Positions 1-6,951 of a stretch of 7,586 bases of DNA are shown here, one piece after another (the first letter of the stretch is position 1; the number at the start of each line of letters is the position of its first letter). The stretch is from positions 1 through 7,586 of the forward strand of contig JAEXXR010000308.1 of NCBI GenBank assembly GCA_023405705.1, in the 5' to 3' direction. Both the position numbers and the translations under genes were made by a program. The stretch is from Actinomycetes bacterium. Lineage in GTDB: Bacteria > Actinomycetota > Thermoleophilia > Solirubrobacterales > Solirubrobacteraceae. Below the pieces are notes generated by a model. That model did no database searches. It had not been told where the DNA came from and was given only the letters and a program-made list of their open reading frames with translations.

Positions 1-868
1 GCAGCCGCAGCGCGGAGAGGATCGCGCGCGTCGCCGGGGAGCGGTTGATCGTGTAGAAGTGGATGCCGGGCGCGCCGTTGGCGAGCAGCTCGGCGCACTG
101 CAGCGTCGCGTAGGCGACGCCCAGCTCGGCGACCGCCTCCTCGTCGTCGCCGCGCGCCTCCAGCGCCTCCAGCAGCGCCGGCGGGATCGTCGAGCCGCCG
201 AGCGCCGTCATCCGCTTCACGCCGGAGGCCGAGATGATCGGCATGATGCCCGGCACGATCGGCACGTCGATGCCGGCCGCGCGCGCGTCCTCGACGAAGC
301 GGTAGTAGTGGGCGTTGTCGAAGAACAGCTGCGTGATCAGCACGCGCGCGCCCGCGTCGACCTTCGCCTTCAGATGGCGCAGGTCGGTCTCGCGGTCGAC
401 CGCCTCGGCGTGGACCTCCGGGTAGCAGGCGCCGACGAGGCACATCTGCGGGTAGCCCTCGGCGACCAGGCGCGTCAGGTCGCTCGCATGCGCGAGGCCG
501 TCCTCGGTCGCTCTGAACTCCGTCTCGCCTCTCGGCGGGTCGCCGCGCAGCGCCAGCACGTTCTCGATCCCGGCCGCCTGCATCTGCCGCAGCGCGGCGT
601 GCAGGTCGTCCTTCGTCGCGCCGACGCAGGTGAAGTGCGCCATCGCCTCGAGGTCATGGTTCTCGCGGATTCTGGAGACGATCTCGATCGTCTTCGTGCG
701 CGTCGAGCCGCCCGCGCCCCAGGTGACCGAGACGAACGCCGGCTCCAGCGGCCGCAGCGCCTCGAGCGCCTCGAACAGCCTGACCTCGCCCTCCTCGCTC
801 TTGGGCGGGAAGAACTCGAAGGAGAAGACCGGCTCTCCGCCGGCGGCGATGATCTCGTCGATGCGCAT
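1..868 (-). CDS. metF: 5,10-methylenetetrahydrofolate reductase (C-terminus cut by window edge)
   Basis: This cytosolic flavoprotein reduces 5,10-methylene-THF to 5-methyl-THF, the methyl donor for methionine synthesis. The reverse strand reads 289 codons from the ATG at 868 without a stop. The product begins MRIDEIIAAGGEPVFSFEFF and is a TIM barrel of the MetF family. The FSFEFFPP motif carries the catalytic Glu (E18, E. coli E28). The LRGDPP motif near residues 107-112 carries the flavin-site Asp (D110). TQLFFD near 179-184 carries the folate-site Gln (Q180). HFYTINRSPAT lies close to the C-terminus. Bacterial MetF is about 290-300 residues, so only a few residues are missing. It lies 12 bp after the stop of the acetyltransferase gene and is probably on the same transcript. 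There is no good Shine-Dalgarno, but a TAGAAT box lies 9 nt before the ATG. No SAM or cobalamin riboswitch is seen upstream. Confidence 0.96.
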   Translation of the reverse strand, partial: MRIDEIIAAGGEPVFSFEFFPPKSEEGEVRLFEALEALRPLEPAFVSVTWGAGGSTRTKTIEIVSRIRENHDLEAMAHFTCVGATKDDLHAALRQMQAAGIENVLALRGDPPRGETEFRATEDGLAHASDLTRLVAEGYPQMCLVGACYPEVHAEAVDRETDLRHLKAKVDAGARVLITQLFFDNAHYYRFVEDARAAGIDVPIVPGIMPIISASGVKRMTALGGSTIPPALLEALEARGDDEEAVAELGVAYATLQCAELLANGAPGIHFYTINRSPATRAILSALRL

Positions 869-877
869 GGGCCGACG

Positions 878-883
878 ATTCTA
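878..883 (-). promoter_or_regulatory. Possible -10 box for a leaderless metF transcript
   Basis: On the reverse strand TAGAAT (5 of 6 matches to TATAAT) lies 9 nt upstream of the metF ATG, and its first three bases are the stop codon of the upstream acetyltransferase gene. No purine-rich Shine-Dalgarno lies between it and the ATG. An A/T-rich hexamer is rare in this DNA. No convincing -35 is visible, so this is only a candidate internal promoter giving metF its own short-leader transcript. Confidence 0.35.
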
Positions 884-1669
884 GGACAGCTCCGGGTGCG
901 GCTCCTCGCAGAGCCACATCCCGAGCCTTCCCAGCGGCACGTAGCCGAGGCCCTCGTACAGCCGCTGTCCCTCGTAGCTGGACTCCAGCGTCGAGGTGCG
1001 CATCCCGCGCTCGCGCGCGTCGAGCAGCGCCGCGTGCAGCAGCCGGCCGGCGAGCCGCCTGCGCTGCGCGTCCGGGTCGGTCGCGACCCACTGGACCATG
1101 CAGTTGTCGCCGTGGTCCCACGTCACCAGGCAGGCGGCCGGGCGGCCGTCGACGTTGGCGGCGTAGCGGTGGAAGCAGGCCTCGCGCAAGCCGGCGAAGG
1201 CGGTGCCGAAGGCGCCCGGCAGCTCGCCGTTGGCGCGCTCGTTGAGGGTCGTGATCTCCAGCGGGTGGGGATCGCGGTCGACGACGAAGGCCGGCCCGTC
1301 GCCGGCCGGCTGCAGCTCGTCGAGCGACAGCGCCATCGCCATCGGCTCGTACTCCAGCAGGTGGCCCGCGTCGCGCAGCATCCGCGGCGTCTCCTCGTCG
1401 CCTGGCAGCGTCCACGCCATCCAGTGGGTGACGCCGGCGTCGCGGTAGAGCGCCGACAGCGGCGCGAGCGCCTCGGCCAATGCGGCGCGGTCGTCGTGGA
1501 CGACGCAGTTGAGGATCGACTGCGTCGGCGCGCTCGGGACGACGAAGGCGGTGACGCCGTCGCGGTCGACGACCGACCCGTCCGGCGACGCCTCCGTCTG
1601 CACGCGGTTGAACGCGACGAGCGTCGAGAACAGCGTGTCGACGGTCGCGCCCTGCGCCCGGGTGCTCAT
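881..1669 (-). CDS. GNAT-family N-acetyltransferase-like protein, two-domain
   Basis: The predicted product has 262 residues. The C-terminal part (about 165-250) looks like a GNAT acetyl-CoA-dependent acyltransferase. A beta-strand and pyrophosphate-loop region VQWVATDPDAQRRRLAGRLL lies at 192-211, followed by helix HAALLDARERG and by SYEGQRLYEGLGYVPLG at 231-248, a typical motif B ending. The usual Q/R-x-x-G-x-G/A loop reads Q-R-R-R-L-A, so the first Gly is replaced by Arg. The N-terminal part (1-125) has a GNAT-like end (PRMLRDAGHLLEYEPMAMAL) and may be a degenerate second GNAT fold. The substrate is unknown. The ATG overlaps the stop of the upstream MBL gene in an ATGA, which implies translational coupling, and metF follows after 12 bp. 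Homologues of this shape are often annotated only as GNAT family, and activity is not certain. Confidence 0.85.
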   Translation of the reverse strand: MSTRAQGATVDTLFSTLVAFNRVQTEASPDGSVVDRDGVTAFVVPSAPTQSILNCVVHDDRAALAEALAPLSALYRDAGVTHWMAWTLPGDEETPRMLRDAGHLLEYEPMAMALSLDELQPAGDGPAFVVDRDPHPLEITTLNERANGELPGAFGTAFAGLREACFHRYAANVDGRPAACLVTWDHGDNCMVQWVATDPDAQRRRLAGRLLHAALLDARERGMRTSTLESSYEGQRLYEGLGYVPLGRLGMWLCEEPHPELS

Positions 1670-2664
1670 ACGGCGACCCAGCGCTCGGGGTCGCCGGGCT
1701 CGCGCCGGGCGGCGCCGATCGTCTCCAGGTGGCGCAGGTAGCAGAGCGTCTCGGCCAGCAGCCAGGCGGCGGCGTGGACCGCGTCGTGGCCGTGGACGTA
1801 GGGGACGACCTCGTAGGCGGTCAGCGGCTCGCCCTCGATCGCGACCGCCGCCGCGGCGACGCGCTGGGCGACCAGCTCGCGGTTGGCCTCGATGTGCGCC
1901 TCGACGTCGGTGAACGGCCGCGCGTGGCCGGCGAGGCAGAGGCGCGGCAGCGGGTCGAGCGCCTCGATCGCGTCGAGCGAGCGCAGGAACTCGCCGACCG
2001 GGTCGGGCGACCAGCCATAGTCGAAGTAGAGCGAGATGCGCCCGAGCAGGTGGTCGCCGGAGATCAGGATGCGGCGCTCGGGCTGGTAGAGGCAGACGTG
2101 CGAGGGCGCGTGGCCGGGCGTCTCGATCACGCGCCAGAAGCCGAGGTCGGTCTCTATCTCGATCCCCGGCAGCAGCGCCAGGTCGGGCGCGATCACGCGG
2201 GCGATGCCGGGCTGCTGCTCCTTCGCGATCTCCGCGTAGCGGCGCAGCACCAGCTCCGGCACGCCGCTCGTGCGGCCGATCTCGAGGCGGCGCTGGAAGG
2301 CCTGCTCAGGATCCTCGACCGAGCGCGTCGCGTGCTCGTAGTTGGGGTGCATCCACAGCTCGCAGCCGGCGCGGTCGACGATCGTCGCGGCCTGGCCGTA
2401 GTGGTCGGTGTGGGCGTGGGTGCAGACGAGCAGCCGCACGTCCTCGATCGCCAGGTTGACCATCGACATCGCCCGCTCGAGCTGCTCGATCGAGCCCTCC
2501 TCGTGCATGCCGCAGTCGACGAGCACTATGCCGTCCCCCGCTCTGATCGCCCAGGCGTTGCAGTGCGGCACTCCGGGCCACGGCAGCGGCAGGCGCAGCC
2601 GCCACAGACCCGACAGCACGCGCTCACCTCGGCCCAGCTCCCGCTTGCGCACCGGTTCGGACAT
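1666..2664 (-). CDS. MBL-fold metallo-hydrolase (332 aa)
   Basis: This is a metallo-beta-lactamase-fold hydrolase, probably a dinuclear zinc enzyme of the glyoxalase II/LACTB2-like type. Its ligands are visible: D50 in the VLVDCG strand, the THAHTDH motif giving H83, H85, D87 and H88, H185 in ETPGHAPSH, the bridging D204 in ISGDH, and H247 in LAGHARP. A helical tail (about 250-315, with HDAVHAAAWLLAETLCYLRHLE) resembles the winged-helix-like C-terminal region of LACTB2-type enzymes. There is no signal peptide, so it is cytosolic. The ATG at 2664 is supported by AAGGTGGG six nt upstream. It is the first gene of the leftward cluster and its stop overlaps the next start. It faces away from a second MBL gene across 188 bp. 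The physiological thioester, lactone or ester substrate cannot be told from sequence. Confidence 0.92.
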   Translation of the reverse strand: MSEPVRKRELGRGERVLSGLWRLRLPLPWPGVPHCNAWAIRAGDGIVLVDCGMHEEGSIEQLERAMSMVNLAIEDVRLLVCTHAHTDHYGQAATIVDRAGCELWMHPNYEHATRSVEDPEQAFQRRLEIGRTSGVPELVLRRYAEIAKEQQPGIARVIAPDLALLPGIEIETDLGFWRVIETPGHAPSHVCLYQPERRILISGDHLLGRISLYFDYGWSPDPVGEFLRSLDAIEALDPLPRLCLAGHARPFTDVEAHIEANRELVAQRVAAAAVAIEGEPLTAYEVVPYVHGHDAVHAAAWLLAETLCYLRHLETIGAARREPGDPERWVAV

Positions 2665-2670
2665 GCAGCG

Positions 2671-2678
2671 CCCACCTT
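2671..2678 (-). promoter_or_regulatory. Shine-Dalgarno for the leftward MBL gene
   Basis: The reverse strand reads AAGGTGGG ending 6 nt before the ATG at 2664, which fixes that start. A TATAAG string overlaps its left end but would put the transcript start inside or after the ribosome site, so it is not called a promoter. Confidence 0.7.
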
Positions 2679-2768
2679 ATAGGCGCGCGCCGTCGTCCGG
2701 TGCGACGAACCCGCGGGCGCCTACGCGCCAGCAAACGGAGCGTCGACCGTGCCCGTCGCCAGCGGGTA

Positions 2769-2788
2769 GGCTGGCCGCTCGGCCAGCC
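2769..2788. repeat. Perfect inverted repeat in the divergent promoter region
   Basis: GGCTGGCC and GGCCAGCC form an 8-bp perfect stem around the four-base loop GCTC. It overlaps the 3' part of the TAGGCT candidate -10. It could be an operator dyad or a 5'-leader hairpin in the transcript of the fusion gene. Confidence 0.6.
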
Positions 2789-2841
2789 AGCCGGCCGCCC
2801 GTGGCGAGAGCGCCCGCGGGACAGCGACCGGGGCGCGAGGG

Positions 2842-2846
2842 AGGAG
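2842..2846 (+). promoter_or_regulatory. Shine-Dalgarno for the SnoaL-MBL fusion gene
   Basis: AGGAG (within GAGGGAGGAGAG) ends 6 nt before the ATG at 2853. It is the strongest ribosome site in the window and decides against the in-frame GTG at 2700, whose extra 51 residues are Arg-rich and unlike either domain. Confidence 0.8.
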
Positions 2847-2852
2847 AGAGCG

Positions 2853-4061
2853 ATGGGGTCAGCGACGAGATCCGACGCGGCCGCGACCGAGGCGGTCGCG
2901 CGCAGGTACTTCGCGGCGGTCGCCGCGCGCGACCCCGACGCGATGGCCGCCTGCTGGCGGCCGGGCGGGATCGACCGCCTCCACGGCCAGGCCGAGCTGG
3001 TCGCGCCGGACGGCGTGCGCACGTACTTCACGGAGCTGTTCTCCGCCTTCCCCGACCTCGCCGTCGAGATCGTCTCGACGACCGCCGACGGCGAGCGCTG
3101 CGCCGTCCGCTGGCGGCTGACCGGGACCTTCGCCGGCCCCGGTCGCTTCCAGGGACTGGAGCCCAACGGCGCCCGCGTCGCGCTGGAGGCGGTCGACCTC
3201 GTGCAGGTGGAGGACGGTCTGGTCGCCGGCAACGACGCCTACCTCGACGGCTCCGAGGTCGCCCGGCAGCTGGGCGTGCTGCCGCCGAGAGGGTCGGGCC
3301 AGGAGCGCGGGCTGACGGCGCTCGTCAACGGCCGCACCCGCCTCGGCCGGATGCTCGCGGCGAAGCGGCCGGAGCGGATCGCCGACGGCGTCTGGCTCGT
3401 GCGCGGCGGGATGCCGCGCAAGGTGATGAACGTCTACCTGATCGAGCACGACGGCGGCGTCGTGATGTTCGACGCCGGGATCGAGTCGATGACCGACGCG
3501 CTCGCCGCGACCGGCGCGCGGATGGGCGGGATCGGACGGATCGTGCTCGGCCACGCCCACGCCGACCACCGCGGCGCGGCCGCCGGGCTCGACGCCGGCG
3601 TCTGGTGCCACCCCGCCGAGCGGGCCGACGCCGAGGGCGACGGCGGCGCCCACTACTTCGACCTGCGCGAGCTCGACGCCCACGGCAAGCTGCTGCTCGG
3701 GCGGCTGCTGCCGATCTGGGACGGCGGGCCGGTCGAGATCGCCGGGACGGTCGAGGAGGGCGACGAGGTCGCCGGCTTCGAGGTCGTCCACCTGCCCGGC
3801 CACGCGCCCGGGCTGATCGGCCTGTGGCGCGCCTCCGACCGGCTCGCGCTCGTCAGCGACTGCTTCTACACGCTCGATCCGCAGACGGGGGTGCCCGGCG
3901 CGCTGCGCCTCCCCCACGCCGCCTTCAACCACGACACCGCGCAGGCGCGCGAGAGCATGCGCAAGCTCGCCGCGCTGCGGCCGGCGACGGCGTGGAGCGG
4001 CCACGCCCAGCCGCTGACCGGCGACGTCGCGCAGCAGCTGGAGCGGGCGGCGAGCGCATGA
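2853..4061 (+). CDS. SnoaL/NTF2-like domain fused to an MBL-fold metallo-hydrolase
   Basis: The 402-residue product has two domains. Residues about 10-145 form a SnoaL-like (NTF2 superfamily) cone. The opening helix ARRYFAAVAARDPDAMAACW is followed by VRTYFTELFSAFPDLAVEIV, then strands RCAVRWRLTGTF and VDLVQVEDGLVAGNDAYLD. Residues about 175-395 form an MBL hydrolase. Its strand VVMFDAG carries D208. HAHADH supplies H234, H236, D238 and H239, LPGHAPG supplies H317, LVSDCF supplies D336 and WSGHAQP supplies H384, so the metal site looks intact. There is no signal peptide. Stand-alone SnoaL-like proteins bind small hydrophobic ligands or catalyse cyclisation or hydrolysis, so a substrate-handling domain feeding a hydrolase is plausible but inferred. 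It is divergent from another MBL gene whose tail is different. A GC hairpin follows the stop. The substrate is unknown. Confidence 0.9.
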   Translation: MGSATRSDAAATEAVARRYFAAVAARDPDAMAACWRPGGIDRLHGQAELVAPDGVRTYFTELFSAFPDLAVEIVSTTADGERCAVRWRLTGTFAGPGRFQGLEPNGARVALEAVDLVQVEDGLVAGNDAYLDGSEVARQLGVLPPRGSGQERGLTALVNGRTRLGRMLAAKRPERIADGVWLVRGGMPRKVMNVYLIEHDGGVVMFDAGIESMTDALAATGARMGGIGRIVLGHAHADHRGAAAGLDAGVWCHPAERADAEGDGGAHYFDLRELDAHGKLLLGRLLPIWDGGPVEIAGTVEEGDEVAGFEVVHLPGHAPGLIGLWRASDRLALVSDCFYTLDPQTGVPGALRLPHAAFNHDTAQARESMRKLAALRPATAWSGHAQPLTGDVAQQLERAASA

Positions 4062-4079
4062 CGTGCACCGCGCGCGTCC

Positions 4080-4089
4080 TGTCATGACA
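4080..4089. repeat. 10-bp palindrome TGTCATGACA with CATGAC repeats
   Basis: TGTCATGACA is a perfect palindrome. CATGAC also occurs at 4057-4062 (across the fusion gene's stop) and at 4088-4093, so three copies sit within 37 bp. Half A/T content is unusual in this DNA. It may be an operator for the downstream gene, or chance. Confidence 0.35.
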
Positions 4090-4092
4090 TGA

Positions 4093-4113
4093 CGGCGCGC
4101 GCGAGGCGCGCCG
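4093..4113 (+). terminator. GC-rich hairpin after the fusion gene
   Basis: CGGCGCGC and GCGCGCCG form a perfect 8-bp stem around loop GCGAG, starting 32 bases after the stop of the fusion gene. No U-run follows, which is common in GC-rich actinobacteria, so it is a plausible but unproven transcription stop before the next gene. Confidence 0.45.
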
Positions 4114-4143
4114 CCCCGCCGCCGGCCGGCCCGCGCCGCGCAG

Positions 4144-4149
4144 TAGCCT
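4144..4149 (+). promoter_or_regulatory. Possible -10 box for a leaderless transcript of the 119-aa gene
   Basis: TAGCCT fits the actinobacterial TANNNT -10 and lies 8 nt before the ATG at 4158. That ATG has no Shine-Dalgarno. The same spacing is seen before the DUF11 gene. The upstream 35 bases are nearly pure G/C and show no -35. Confidence 0.4.
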
Positions 4150-4157
4150 GTCGTGCG

Positions 4158-4516
4158 ATGGGCCGCCGCAGCCGCCAGCGCGACAGAGCCGACAGACTGG
4201 TCGCCCCGACGACCGACTACGCCGACCCCGAGGGGAACGTGCTGACGCTGCGAGGCGCGCTGTCGCCCGCGACGCGGCGCCAGTACGCCGAGGTCGTCGG
4301 CGGCTCGCCGCTGTCGCAGGAGGACGCCTGGCAGCGCGCGGTCGAGTTCCTGTTCGAGCGGCTCGCGGTGCGCTGGACGATCCACGAGGTGCCGATCGAG
4401 AAGCAGAAGGAGCTGCTCGCGCGCTACCGCTTCTCCTCCCAGGACGAGCGCCGCTGGATCCGCGACACGCTGCGCGAGCACCTCGCCGAGTGGTTCCCCG
4501 ACATGAGAGCGCCGTG

Positions 4517-4517
<1 letters not shown>
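4158..4517 (+). CDS. Small protein of unknown function, 119 aa
   Basis: I do not recognise a named family. The product has a basic N-terminus (MGRRSRQRDR), then PTTDYADPEGNVLTLRGALSPATRRQYAEVV, a Trp- and acid-containing helix (EDAWQRAVEFLFERLAVRWTI, about 56-76), the short strand HEVPIEKQ and a terminal helix (DERRWIRDTLREHLAEWF, 96-113). It has no signal peptide, membrane segment or cysteine, and is probably cytosolic and mostly helical. The ATG at 4158 is chosen over 4089 because the extra 23 residues are Arg/Ala/Pro low-complexity and a TANNNT box precedes 4158. The TGA shares its A with the ATG of the aminopeptidase gene, so the two are probably co-translated and the product may assist or accompany that enzyme. 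The real protein is supported by its sensible amino-acid composition and the coupling. Confidence 0.8.
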
Positions 4518-5602
<1,085 letters not shown>

Positions 5603-5643
5603 CGCACCGCGTGCGCCGCGGCGAGCGCATCGACCCACGCGGC

Positions 5644-5687
5644 GCGGCCCCGAAGGCGAGCGACGCGCGGCTCGCCTTCGGGGCCGC
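5644..5687. terminator. 18-bp perfect-stem hairpin, probable bidirectional terminator
   Basis: An 18-bp perfect inverted repeat (5644-5661 with 5670-5687) surrounds the 8-base loop GACGCGCG. It sits between the convergent ends of the aminopeptidase gene (42 bp away) and the DUF11 gene (6 bp away), so it can stop transcription from both sides. No T-run flanks either arm. Confidence 0.8.
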
Positions 5688-5693
5688 TGGAGC

Positions 5694-6785
5694 TCACGGT
5701 CTGTCCGACTCCGAACCGACCGGGCTGACCGCCTTGTTGCCTTGGAACCGGGCCTGCGTCAGCACTGCTCCCCTCTTGCCGTACCTGCTCGCCTGGGCGC
5801 GGCCGAAGGGAACGGTGATCTTGTAGGTGCAGTCGCGCTTCAGGCGAGTGCTCTTGTTCAGCAGGTCCGCGCCTTGCAGCGTGTACACCAGCACGACGAC
5901 CTTGCCCTGGCAGGCGCCGGGAGCGTCAGCCAGACCGGCGCCCAGCCTGCCGACGTAGTCGACGCTCGTCGGGCGGCGCTTGACGGCCTTCAGGGTGAGC
6001 GGGCCGTACATCAGCTTGCCCAGGGTGCGGGCCTTGACGTCCTTGCCGCGGTAGGTCTTGCCATCGACGACCAGCACCGCGCGGTAGTGGTAGACGGTGT
6101 CCATCTTCAAGCGGGCGAGCACGAACTTGACCGTCTTCCCTCTGCTGCCCGACACCTTCTGGGCTTCGGTCTTGCTGCCGTAGCGAGTGGTCTTGCCGTA
6201 CTCGAAGTAGACCTTGCCCGTGCCGTACGGCGTGACCGCGGCGTCGACCTTCAGGCGGCTCTGGGTGCGGGACCACGTGCCCGTGGCGACCTCGGGGGTG
6301 TCGCTCTCGGAACCGGTCGAAGTGACGACGCGGGTGACCACGGCCGCCTGGTTGTTGCTCTCGTCCGGGTCGGTGTTGCCGGCCGCACCGCTGACCTTCA
6401 CCTGATGCGTGTTCGACGCAGAGACCTTGGTGAATCTCACCTGCGCGGTGACCATCACCGATCCGCCGGGCAGCATCGTGCCGAACGAGCAGACGATCGG
6501 GGCGGTCTGCGTGCATGCGCCCTGTCCGGCATCGACCGCAACCAGCTGCTCGGCGTCGCCCAGCGTCACCACGGCCGTCGCCTCTGCCTCGTCCGGCCCG
6601 TTGTTCGAGACGTAGAACGAGTAGTTGGCCACCGCCCCGACCGTCGGCTGCTCATCACCGTCCAGATGCGGGGCCGTCACCGAGAGATCGGCGGTGGTGT
6701 TGGCAGATGCTGTCGCGGGGACAGCGAGGCAACCGAGCACGAGCAGCGGCAGCGCCAGCCGCCGGGCGGGAGAGTTAAGTGACAT
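5694..6785 (-). CDS. Secreted DUF11-domain protein with fibronectin-III-like module
   Basis: The 363-residue exported protein starts with a signal peptide: MSLNSPARR, hydrophobic LALPLLVLGCLAV, and a likely cut after ASA at residue 28. Residues 31-150 are a DUF11-type beta-sandwich, with YSFYVSNNGPDEAEATAVV, the paired cysteines C91 and C99, LPGGSVMVTAQVRF and the end motif DPDESNN. Residues about 180-255 resemble the fibronectin-III-like repeat common in Solirubrobacterales envelope proteins (VYFEYGKTTRYGSKT ... DTVYHYRAVLVVDGKTYRGKD). The C-terminal 110 residues are Lys/Arg-rich with C292 and C319, possibly a disulfide pair. No LPXTG or membrane anchor is seen, so it is probably released or loosely bound. 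The start at 6785 is preferred to 6809 or 6902 because only it puts the signal peptide at the N-terminus. Base composition is visibly lower in G+C than its neighbours. Function is probably adhesive or structural. Confidence 0.85.
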   Translation of the reverse strand: MSLNSPARRLALPLLVLGCLAVPATASANTTADLSVTAPHLDGDEQPTVGAVANYSFYVSNNGPDEAEATAVVTLGDAEQLVAVDAGQGACTQTAPIVCSFGTMLPGGSVMVTAQVRFTKVSASNTHQVKVSGAAGNTDPDESNNQAAVVTRVVTSTGSESDTPEVATGTWSRTQSRLKVDAAVTPYGTGKVYFEYGKTTRYGSKTEAQKVSGSRGKTVKFVLARLKMDTVYHYRAVLVVDGKTYRGKDVKARTLGKLMYGPLTLKAVKRRPTSVDYVGRLGAGLADAPGACQGKVVVLVYTLQGADLLNKSTRLKRDCTYKITVPFGRAQASRYGKRGAVLTQARFQGNKAVSPVGSESDRP

Positions 6786-6793
6786 TGCACGCG

Positions 6794-6799
6794 ACTGTA
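6794..6799 (-). promoter_or_regulatory. Possible -10 box for a leaderless transcript of the DUF11 gene
   Basis: The reverse strand reads TACAGT, then 8 nt, then the ATG at 6785, with no Shine-Dalgarno. This matches TANNNT and the spacing seen before the 119-aa gene. No -35 is evident. Confidence 0.4.
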
Positions 6800-6951
6800 C
6801 ACGCGCCATCAGGGTCGTGATCGCGACGGCGTCGAGCACCCGGTGGACGGGCGCTTCGGTTGAGGGCGCAGCGGGGGCGCTGACGCCGCCCGCGACGTCC
6901 ATGTCCGAAAACCACTAGTGCCGGCGGGTGGCGGCTGCCACCATCGACGTC

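Larger units (their letters stand above)
2665..2852. promoter_or_regulatory. Divergent control region between two MBL genes
   Basis: This 188-bp spacer separates two divergently transcribed MBL-fold genes and must hold both promoters. On the plus strand a weak -35-like TCGACC (2743-2748), an 18-bp gap and TAGGCT (2767-2772) form a possible promoter, leaving a leader of about 75 nt before the ATG at 2853. A perfect hairpin (2769-2788) overlaps the -10 candidate, and inverted 11-bp repeats CCCGCGGGCGC / GCGCCCGCGGG (2710-2720 and 2810-2820) flank it. The symmetry suggests operators, but no regulator gene lies next to it. Confidence 0.5.

Noticed and set aside
869..880. SAM or cobalamin riboswitch before metF
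   Set aside because: Only 12 bp separate it from the upstream gene, and no aptamer-like structure is seen.
59..1741. 560-codon open frame on the plus strand
   Set aside because: It lies opposite metF and the acetyltransferase gene, is Arg/Ala/Val/Asp-rich and low-complexity, and is a by-product of third-position G/C bias.
2700..2852. GTG-initiated 51-residue N-terminal extension of the fusion protein
   Set aside because: It is Arg-rich, runs through the hairpin and promoter region, and a strong AGGAG sits just before the ATG at 2853.
2408..4087. 559-codon open frame on the plus strand over the fusion gene
   Set aside because: It is Arg-rich in its latter half and out of frame with the domain-bearing ORF.
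2859..4481. 540-codon open frame on the minus strand opposite the fusion gene
   Set aside because: Its product shows no domain and has shadow-type composition, while the plus frame has two domains with intact metal ligands.
6786..6902. Upstream starts (6809, 6902) for the DUF11 protein
   Set aside because: They would bury the signal peptide; the start at 6785 places it at the N-terminus with a TANNNT box before it.
6786..6951. Ada-box operator in the spacer before the Ada-like gene
   Set aside because: I see only a short palindrome CACTAGTG (6913-6920) and no match I can defend to a known Ada box.
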